Origin: Akkermansiaceae bacterium
Lineage (GTDB): Bacteria; Verrucomicrobiota; Verrucomicrobiia; Verrucomicrobiales; Akkermansiaceae
Assembly: GCA_023300065.1 (NCBI GenBank)
Contig: JALZWJ010000054.1
Coordinates: 1 to 11,453 of the forward strand
Direction of reading: 5' to 3'
Length of the DNA stretch: 11,453 nt
Below are positions 6,747-11,453 of this stretch, piece by piece. Made by a program: the position numbers and the translations under genes. The first letter of the stretch is position 1. Every line of letters begins with the position of its first letter. Under the pieces are notes generated by a model, which was given only the letters and a program-made list of their open reading frames with translations, was not told the origin of the DNA and did no database searches.

Positions 6747-8105
6747 TTAGCTACGGCCGACGCCGTGCGCGACGAATCCGATTTGGCGCAGGGCCTCTAG
6801 GTCGAGGATGTTCCGGCCGTCGAAGATAAAGGCGGGCTTGAGCATTTTTTGGTAGATTACGCCGAAGTCGAGGTCCTTGAACTCATCCCATTCGGTGAGG
6901 ATGGCGAGGGCGTGGGCATCTTTGGAGGCTTCTTCGGCGGAGGTCGCGATGTGGACGAGGGGGTTGTCTTCTTCCACTCCGAGGTCTCGGCAGATTTGTG
7001 CTTTGGTGACCTTTGGGTCGTAGATGTGAATCTCAGCTTGTTCTTCGAGGAGGTCTCGGCAGATGTAGATGGCGGAGGATTCCCGTGTGTCGTTCGTGTC
7101 CTTTTTGAATGCGAATCCGAGGATTGCGATTTTCTTGCCCGCGACCGTGTTGAAGAGGGTTTGGACCATGCGTTTCACGAAGCGGCTGCGCTGGTGGTCG
7201 TTCATTTTAATGACCTGTTCCCAGTAATCGGCGACTTCGCTGAGGCCGTAGTGCTCGCAGAGGTAGACGAGGTTGAGGACGTCTTTTTGAAAACAAGATC
7301 CACCGAATCCAACGGAGGATTTCAGGAATTTAGGACCAATTCTGGAATCGGTCCCGATGGCTCCGGCGACTTCATCGACGTTTGCTCCGGTGGCTTCACA
7401 GAGGGCTGAGATGGCATTGATGGAGGAGATCCGCTGGGCTAGGAAAGCATTCGCGGTGAGCTTGGAGAGCTCGGAAGACCAGACATTAGTGGTGAGGATT
7501 CTCTCACGCGGAACCCAGCGGGCATAGACGTTGACGAGGGTTTGGATGGCAATTTGACCTTCGGGTGTTTCAGCGCCGCCAATCAATACGCGGTCGGGGT
7601 CCATCAAGTCTTCGATCGCGGTCCCTTCCGCTAGGAATTCGGGGTTGGAGAGGACCTCGAATTTCACATCGGAAGGGCAGTTGTCTAGGATCGTGCGGAT
7701 CGTCTCAGCGGTGCGGACGGGGAGCGTGGACTTCTCCACCACGATTTTATCAGAGGTGGAGACTTCTGCGATCTTCCGTGCGCAAAGCTCGATGTATTTT
7801 AGGTCGGACGCTTTACCAGCTCCGGTTCCGTAGGTTTTTGTCGGGGTGTTGACCGACATAAAGATGATGTCTGCTTCGGCGATTCCCTTGTCGACGTCTG
7901 TGGTGAAGAAGAGGTTCTTGTTCCGCGAACCTTGGACGAGTGCATCCAGACCCTTTTCATAAATAGGGAGGGTGTCGCTGTTCCAAGCGGCAATGCGGTC
8001 TTCGTTGATATCAACGACGGTGATTTGGATGTCAGGGCACTTGTGTGCGATCATGGACATGGTGGGTCCGCCAACGTAGCCGGCGCCGATACAGCAAATT
8101 TTCAT
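6747..8105 (-). CDS. ugd: UDP-glucose 6-dehydrogenase, animal-like type
   Basis: A 452-residue cytoplasmic enzyme that oxidises UDP-glucose to UDP-glucuronate with two NAD+. The Rossmann motif GAGYVG is at 7-12, VNTPTKTYG at 85-93 and [11 protein letters not shown] at 124-134. Active-site residues are all present: Glu156 and Glu160 ([10 protein letters not shown]), Lys215 and Asn219 ([10 protein letters not shown]), catalytic Cys271 in [10 protein letters not shown], and Asp275. The C-terminal UDP-binding part has [16 protein letters not shown] (328-343) and [10 protein letters not shown] (427-436). The wording is strikingly close to vertebrate UGDH as I recall it, with a constant offset of 5 residues (human Cys276), rather than to the shorter E. 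coli Ugd. It overlaps the lpxL stop by 4 bases (ATGA), suggesting translational coupling, and is followed after 6 bases by the core kinase. UDP-glucuronate here probably feeds uronic acid addition to LPS core or another surface glycan. Confidence 0.97.
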   Translation of the reverse strand: MKICCIGAGYVGGPTMSMIAHKCPDIQITVVDINEDRIAAWNSDTLPIYEKGLDALVQGSRNKNLFFTTDVDKGIAEADIIFMSVNTPTKTYGTGAGKASDLKYIELCARKIAEVSTSDKIVVEKSTLPVRTAETIRTILDNCPSDVKFEVLSNPEFLAEGTAIEDLMDPDRVLIGGAETPEGQIAIQTLVNVYARWVPRERILTTNVWSSELSKLTANAFLAQRISSINAISALCEATGANVDEVAGAIGTDSRIGPKFLKSSVGFGGSCFQKDVLNLVYLCEHYGLSEVADYWEQVIKMNDHQRSRFVKRMVQTLFNTVAGKKIAILGFAFKKDTNDTRESSAIYICRDLLEEQAEIHIYDPKVTKAQICRDLGVEEDNPLVHIATSAEEASKDAHALAILTEWDEFKDLDFGVIYQKMLKPAFIFDGRNILDLEALRQIGFVAHGVGRS

Positions 8106-9301
8106 AGGGTAAGAATATTAGAAAGTTTAATTTTTGGAGAGGCTGACAGAATTTGAATTTTACGCGAGAGTTTCTTGAGCCGTGCTTTGTGGTGATCGTG
8201 GCATACGAATAGATCTGGTGGGGTTGCTCCAGATTGATCGATTGTTTCAAGAGCTCTAGAAATTGATTCGTCATCGAGTTCGAAGTCGATCGAGGCCACT
8301 TCTTGTGTGATGAGCCAGTCCGGATGGGGGAGCGCTCCCTGGCCATTTGCAAAATTTACGAGGCGGAGGGGGCGGGTTACGCCGCTTTCTTCGGTGTATT
8401 TATCGAGGAATTTAAGCGGGTCTTTCCCTTGGATGCGCCAGCGGTCTTCGAACCAAAAAACATCGGCGGGTGATCTGCGCCACGCGGCCTCTAGTGTATC
8501 TGCACAGGCTTGTGCCGACAACTCCGGGATATGGCTGAGCCTAATCACCCACTGACCGGTTCCCACTGTTTGGCAAGACAGCTCGATGAGTTGGCCTTTA
8601 CTCCGTTTCCCGATGAGGTGCGGGAGAGGGGAGAGGGTGGTGGGGCGACCAAAAAAAGTGCCTGCCGCTCCTCGGCTTCCCACTCGTTGATCGGCCAACA
8701 CTCCTAGGATACCGCCCTCTCTCACGAAGCTGATGAGGCGGTGGGTGGAGGTATGTTTGGGAAAGAGCCGCAGCCCGCGCTTTTTCCGGCGGCGTTCCAC
8801 GACCGCGTTGATAAATGAGTTATTGAGCGGGCGATAGTGAGTGCCAACGTCTGTTCCCACTTTGTCGCTTTCGCCTGTCAGGAACATGGCCTGCGCGAAG
8901 AGTTCCCAGTTCCCCATGTGGGGGGACACCATGACGGTGCCACCTTTTTTTCTCTCGCGAATGAGGTCATCGAGCCCCTCGAAAGTGAGGTGTTTCAAAA
9001 TTTCCTCATCATTAAGAAACGGAATTTGGAGGGATGAGAGGAAATTTGCGCCAGTTCTCTCGAAGACCTCTGCGGTCAGCTCTTTAAGCTCTTCCAAGCT
9101 CTTTTCCTCACCAAAGGCGTAAGTGAGATTTCGTAAAATCTGTTGTCTCCGAGAGGGGAGGAACTTGTGCGCGAGTCGGCCCACCAGCGCGCCTAATTTA
9201 AAGGTCGTCTCGAGTGACATCATTCTCAATGACCATTCAAAGACCCGATAAAGGCTATACTCGAGCCGATGGCTGATCGTGGGTGACGAGGTTCGACTCA
9301 T
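8102..9301 (-). CDS. lpxL: LpxL/HtrB-type lipid A acyltransferase with C-terminal extension
   Basis: A 399-residue inner-membrane-associated enzyme of the late lipid A acyltransferase family, which moves a fatty acyl chain from acyl-ACP to a lipid A precursor. The first 50 residues (for example [20 protein letters not shown]) form the family's N-terminal anchor. The HX4E catalytic motif is HMGNWE (His128, Glu133), followed by THYRPLNN (154-161), VLADQRVG (201-208) and GTFFGRP (214-220). The domain ends with [13 protein letters not shown] (278-290). About 100 further residues (296-399) are not expected for LpxL, usually near 300 residues long. They begin [16 protein letters not shown] (310-325) and include [22 protein letters not shown] (361-382). 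I do not recognise this part. A faint resemblance to the start of a heptosyltransferase (GT9) domain is possible but not convincing. First gene of the tight leftward operon; which acyl position it serves is unknown. Confidence 0.9.
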   Translation of the reverse strand: MSRTSSPTISHRLEYSLYRVFEWSLRMMSLETTFKLGALVGRLAHKFLPSRRQQILRNLTYAFGEEKSLEELKELTAEVFERTGANFLSSLQIPFLNDEEILKHLTFEGLDDLIRERKKGGTVMVSPHMGNWELFAQAMFLTGESDKVGTDVGTHYRPLNNSFINAVVERRRKKRGLRLFPKHTSTHRLISFVREGGILGVLADQRVGSRGAAGTFFGRPTTLSPLPHLIGKRSKGQLIELSCQTVGTGQWVIRLSHIPELSAQACADTLEAAWRRSPADVFWFEDRWRIQGKDPLKFLDKYTEESGVTRPLRLVNFANGQGALPHPDWLITQEVASIDFELDDESISRALETIDQSGATPPDLFVCHDHHKARLKKLSRKIQILSASPKIKLSNILTL

Positions 9302-9392
9302 AAAGGTATTGTAACTGCGGCAAAGTGGTAGCAGTGAAAAAAGTGAATGTTAAGGATCAAAATCTGCGACATTCCTGCGCATCATCTGAACC

Positions 9393-9603
9393 ATGCGTAT
9401 CATCGCTCCCGTCTTAGCTTGCGTTTCCTTAGTTTCGGCGATCGAGAAGCCAAACGTCCTTTTCATTTTTGCCGATAATATGACCTGCGAGGCAATCGGC
9501 ACGCTTGCCATGACCGAGGTCAAAAACCCCTAATCTCGAAGAGGATTTCTTCGAGGGAAATGAGCTCTTCGAAAAAGGACTAGCAAAAGAAACCGTGCGC
9601 TAG
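9393..9603 (+). pseudogene. Relic of a secreted sulfatase (N-terminal fragment, frameshifted)
   Basis: ATG at 9393 opens a 46-codon frame ending at TAA 9531-9533. It begins with a signal peptide (MRIIAPVLACVSLVSA, cleavage likely near residue 16) and continues EKPNVLFIFADNMTCEAIGT (18-37), the classic first strand and metal-binding Asp of sulfatases (normally PNxLFIxADD). It ends TEVKNP, where intact family members read 'TPNLD'. If one base is skipped at 9531, right after the AAAAACCCC run, the reading resumes as NLEEDFFEGNELFEKGLAKE and stops at TAG 9601-9603. The expected NL(D/E) thus reappears in the neighbouring frame, which points to a one-base insertion, while most of the enzyme (about 400 residues, including the CxPSR site) is absent. 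Asn29 stands where a second metal-binding Asp is usual; some sulfatases also have Asn there. Either a decayed gene or the scar of a deletion next to dnaK. Confidence 0.72.
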
Positions 9604-9604
9604 C

Positions 9605-9670
9605 GCGTCACTTTGACGCTCTAGTCTCTATCAAGCGCGTCATTTCGACGCGCTTGATTTATTTTGACGC
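9605..9670. repeat. Tandem GCGTC/GACGC palindromes upstream of dnaK
   Basis: Two similar 15-base palindromes occur 32 bases apart: GCGTCACTTTGACGC (9605-9619) and GCGTCATTTCGACGC (9637-9651). A third half-site, TTTTGACGC, follows at 9662-9670. A separate perfect palindrome, GCGCTAGCGC, lies just before (9597-9606). The spacing of about three helical turns and the near identity of the arms look like binding sites for a dimeric regulator, or like degenerate copies of a small repeat. The second copy is also the core of the hairpin at 9630-9658. Confidence 0.5.
9630..9665 (+). terminator. Hairpin with T-rich tail, rho-independent terminator-like
   Basis: ATCAAGCGCGTC (9630-9641) and GACGCGCTTGAT (9647-9658) form a perfect 12-bp stem around the 5-base loop ATTTC. 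On the plus strand it is followed at once by TTATTTT (9659-9665); on the minus strand no T-run follows. It would end rightward transcription from the sulfatase relic before dnaK. The overlap with the tandem palindromes leaves a regulatory-site reading open. Confidence 0.55.
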
Positions 9671-9790
9671 ACTCAGTTTCCCGTCAGTTCAACGTTTCCA
9701 CAGGTGGCACAGCACCTGCCATAGAGAAGGAAATAATCGTTGGGGCAACTCCCGACATTTTGAAAACCCATTCATTAGAAAAATAGAATT
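9666..9790 (+). promoter_or_regulatory. dnaK upstream leader with two small inverted repeats
   Basis: This stretch must contain the dnaK promoter and leader if the hairpin at 9630-9658 terminates. It holds CAGGTG-GCACAG-CACCTG (9701-9718) and, nearer the start, GTTGGG-GCAACT-CCCGAC (9739-9756), which can pair as RNA with one G-U pair. No CIRCE element and no good sigma-70 or sigma-32 promoter could be identified. An AAGGA at about 9727-9731 is too far from the ATG to act as a ribosome-binding site, and the bases just before the ATG are A/T-rich. Confidence 0.3.
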
Positions 9791-11374
9791 ATGGCTAAAA
9801 TCCTCGGAATCGATCTCGGAACCACCAACTCATGCATGTCTGTCATGGAAGGTGGCGAACCCACTGTCCTAGAAAACTCAGAAGGCGCACGCACCACTCC
9901 TTCAGTGGTGGCCTTCGCTAAAAATGGCGAGCGCCTCGTCGGCCAAGCTGCCAAGCGCCAAGCCGTCACCAACGCAAAAAACACCGTCTACTCTGCCAAG
10001 CGCCTCATCGGTCGTAAGTTTTCTGAACTCACTGCTGCAGATAAGCGTGTCCCTTACAACATCGTGGAAGCCTCCAATGGCGATGCTCACATCGAGGTCG
10101 ACGTTGAAGGTGAAAAGAAAGTGTTCTCCCCACAGGAGATCGCCGCGATCATCCTCGGTAAGCTCAAGGCCGATGCCGAATCTAAGCTTGGTGAAACCAT
10201 CACCGAAGCCGTCATCACCGTTCCTGCTTACTTTAACGACTCCCAGCGTAACGCCACTAAGGCCGCTGGCGAAATCGCCGGGCTTAAAGTCCGCCGCATC
10301 ATCAACGAGCCCACCGCAGCTTCACTAGCCTACGGATTGGACTCCAAGACCGACCAACAAGTCGCTATTTATGACCTTGGTGGTGGAACCTTCGACATCT
10401 CAGTCCTAGAGATCTCCGACGGCGTCTTCGAGGTCCTCGCGACCGACGGTGACACCCAGCTCGGTGGTGACGATTGGGATAATGCACTCATCGACCACAT
10501 CGTCGCTGAGTTCAAAACGAACGAAGGCATCGACCTCTCCGGTCAGCCAGACGCCCTCCAACGCATTAAGGAAGAAGCCGAGAAAGCAAAAATTGCCCTC
10601 TCCTCGTCGCAAAATTACGACCTCAACCTTCCCTTCATCACCGCTGACTCCACCGGGCCAAAGCACATTCAGCTCAGCCTCACTCGCACCAAGCTAGAGC
10701 AGCTCACCGACCACCTCTTCGAACGCACCAAGAAGCCCGTCTCCGACTGTCTTAAGGAAGCCGGCGTCAGCGCGGGTGAGCTTGACGAACTCGTCCTCGT
10801 CGGTGGCATGACTCGCATGCCTAAGGTTGTTGATACGGCCAAGGAACTCGCCAGCAAGACTCCTCACCAAGGTGTTAACCCGGATGAAGTCGTGGCGATC
10901 GGAGCTGCCATTCAAGGCGGCGTCCTCCAGGGAGATGTCAAAGACGTCCTCCTCCTCGATGTCACCCCGCTCACACTCTCCATTGAGACTGAGGGCAGCC
11001 GTGCCACCTCCATGATCGACCGCAACACCACCGTGCCGGTTAAAAAATCACAGGTCTTCTCGACCGCTGCCGATAATCAACCCGCTGTCGATATCCGCAT
11101 CTGCCAAGGTGAACGCCCGCTATTCGCAGACAACAAGCTCCTCGGTAACTTCCAGCTCTCTGGGATCGATGCCGCTCCTCGTGGCATGCCTCAAATCGAG
11201 GTCACCTTCGACATCGACGCCAACGGAATCCTCCACGTCTCCGCGAAGGATAACAACTCCGGAAAAGAGCAGAAAATCTCCATCGAGGGCTCCAGTGGCC
11301 TCTCCGATGAAGAGATCGAGAAAGCAAAGCGCGACGCCGAGGCCCACGCCGAGGTTTCTTGTCTGCTGTTGTAG
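9791..11374 (+). CDS. dnaK: Chaperone DnaK (Hsp70), 3'-truncated by a sequence break
   Basis: An ATP-dependent cytoplasmic chaperone that binds unfolded segments, working with DnaJ and GrpE. The nucleotide-binding domain is complete: [10 protein letters not shown] (6-15), phosphate loop [11 protein letters not shown] (194-204), [12 protein letters not shown] (171-182) and LVGGMTRMP (336-344). The linker [10 protein letters not shown] follows at 384-393, and the beta part of the substrate-binding domain runs to [12 protein letters not shown] (492-503). The helical lid starts normally ([18 protein letters not shown], 504-521) but at about 11354 the protein switches to VSCLLL and stops at TAG 11372-11374. 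Full-length relatives are about 630-640 residues, so roughly 110-120 residues, most of the lid and the C-terminal tail, are missing. Codons are strongly C-ending (ATC, CTC, GTC), unlike the neighbouring LPS genes, as expected for a highly expressed gene, so selection was recent. The product would bind substrate poorly or release it too fast. Start ATG 9791 is certain from the conserved N-terminus. Confidence 0.95.
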   Translation: MAKILGIDLGTTNSCMSVMEGGEPTVLENSEGARTTPSVVAFAKNGERLVGQAAKRQAVTNAKNTVYSAKRLIGRKFSELTAADKRVPYNIVEASNGDAHIEVDVEGEKKVFSPQEIAAIILGKLKADAESKLGETITEAVITVPAYFNDSQRNATKAAGEIAGLKVRRIINEPTAASLAYGLDSKTDQQVAIYDLGGGTFDISVLEISDGVFEVLATDGDTQLGGDDWDNALIDHIVAEFKTNEGIDLSGQPDALQRIKEEAEKAKIALSSSQNYDLNLPFITADSTGPKHIQLSLTRTKLEQLTDHLFERTKKPVSDCLKEAGVSAGELDELVLVGGMTRMPKVVDTAKELASKTPHQGVNPDEVVAIGAAIQGGVLQGDVKDVLLLDVTPLTLSIETEGSRATSMIDRNTTVPVKKSQVFSTAADNQPAVDIRICQGERPLFADNKLLGNFQLSGIDAAPRGMPQIEVTFDIDANGILHVSAKDNNSGKEQKISIEGSSGLSDEEIEKAKRDAEAHAEVSCLLL

Positions 11375-11453
11375 CTGAAAAAGTATGTCGGCCTGCCGGC
11401 CTGCATCAGTGAGACGGAGAGAGAAAAGGAGAGGAGCGGGAGGGCTTGACGGG
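11354..11453. other. Unexplained sequence after the dnaK break
   Basis: Homology to DnaK ceases at the GAG codon 11351-11353. The remaining 100 bases have different texture: an exact 8-base tandem duplication CGGCCTGC (11389-11396 and 11397-11404) and then a purine run from 11411 to 11444 interrupted by only two C bases. No protein, RNA or insertion-sequence end could be recognised, and no inverted terminal repeat can be judged because the right part lies beyond the window. Candidates are the edge of an inserted element, a genomic rearrangement, or a chimeric contig end. Confidence 0.45.

Larger units (their letters stand above)
5011..9301 (-). other. Predicted operon: lpxL - ugd - core kinase - waaG
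   Basis: Four leftward genes are separated by -4, +6 and +11 bases with no room for internal promoters outside coding sequence, so one transcript starting upstream of 9301 is likely. The order joins lipid A acylation, UDP-glucuronate supply, core phosphorylation and core glycosylation. No convincing promoter could be assigned. A TACAAT hexamer on the minus strand ends about 7 bases before the lpxL ATG, but no good -35 element accompanies it. Confidence 0.75.

Noticed and set aside
6849..7409. 186-codon open frame on the plus strand opposite ugd
   Set aside because: It lies wholly antisense to a strongly conserved gene, its translation is a biased Val/Glu/Phe/Gly mix with no domain, and codon bias of the opposite strand explains it.
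9739..9756. RNA thermometer in the dnaK leader
   Set aside because: The GTTGGG/CCCGAC stem is short and does not pair with the start codon region, so a thermosensor claim is not supported.
9654..9872. 72-codon TTG-started frame running into dnaK
   Set aside because: It overlaps the conserved dnaK start in another frame, contains the hairpin tail and leader, and its translation has no features of a protein family.
11375..11453. End of an insertion sequence
   Set aside because: No terminal inverted repeat, target duplication or transposase start can be seen in the 79 bases available; kept only as unexplained sequence.

Overview
The window looks like a Gram-negative bacterial chromosome segment devoted mainly to lipopolysaccharide (LPS) or surface-glycan construction, ending in a dnaK gene. 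Verrucomicrobiota is the best guess for the host. The reasons are the wording of the DnaK N-terminus, a relic of a secreted sulfatase, the UDP-glucose dehydrogenase type, and start codons without recognisable Shine-Dalgarno sequences. This is recall-based inference, not a search result.

Layout. Positions 1-661 (+) hold the C-terminal nucleotide-binding domain of an ABC exporter that enters from the left; it could be MsbA-like. It meets head-on, with a 4-base overlap, a leftward cluster (4428 to 658): a GT-B glycosyltransferase, a YrbL-like kinase-fold protein and an OafA-type membrane acyltransferase with an SGNH domain. A lone rightward kinase-like gene (4413-5042) lies between this cluster and a second, very tight leftward operon (9301 to 5011). 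That operon carries an LpxL-type lipid A acyltransferase with an unusual C-terminal extension, a UDP-glucose 6-dehydrogenase of the animal-like type, a WaaP/KdkA-like sugar kinase and a WaaG-like core glycosyltransferase.

Together the genes suggest lipid A acylation, UDP-glucuronate supply, core sugar transfer, core phosphorylation by up to three different kinase-fold proteins, O-acylation and perhaps export. Glucuronate and phosphate would both make the core anionic.

The 489-base gap 9302-9790 is not empty. It contains a decayed sulfatase start with signal peptide (9393-9603), two tandem GCGTC/GACGC palindromes, a strong hairpin followed by a T-rich stretch, and a leader of about 120 bases before dnaK. 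dnaK (9791-11374) runs normally to about residue 521 and then changes abruptly into unrelated sequence and stops, so the lid of its substrate-binding domain is missing. The last 100 bases are unexplained; they could be an insertion boundary, a rearrangement or an assembly error.

I found no tRNA, rRNA, CRISPR array or complete mobile element. The most rewarding items to check are the dnaK break, the sulfatase relic with its palindromes, the three-kinase LPS cluster (including a context-based role for YrbL) and the LpxL C-terminal extension.
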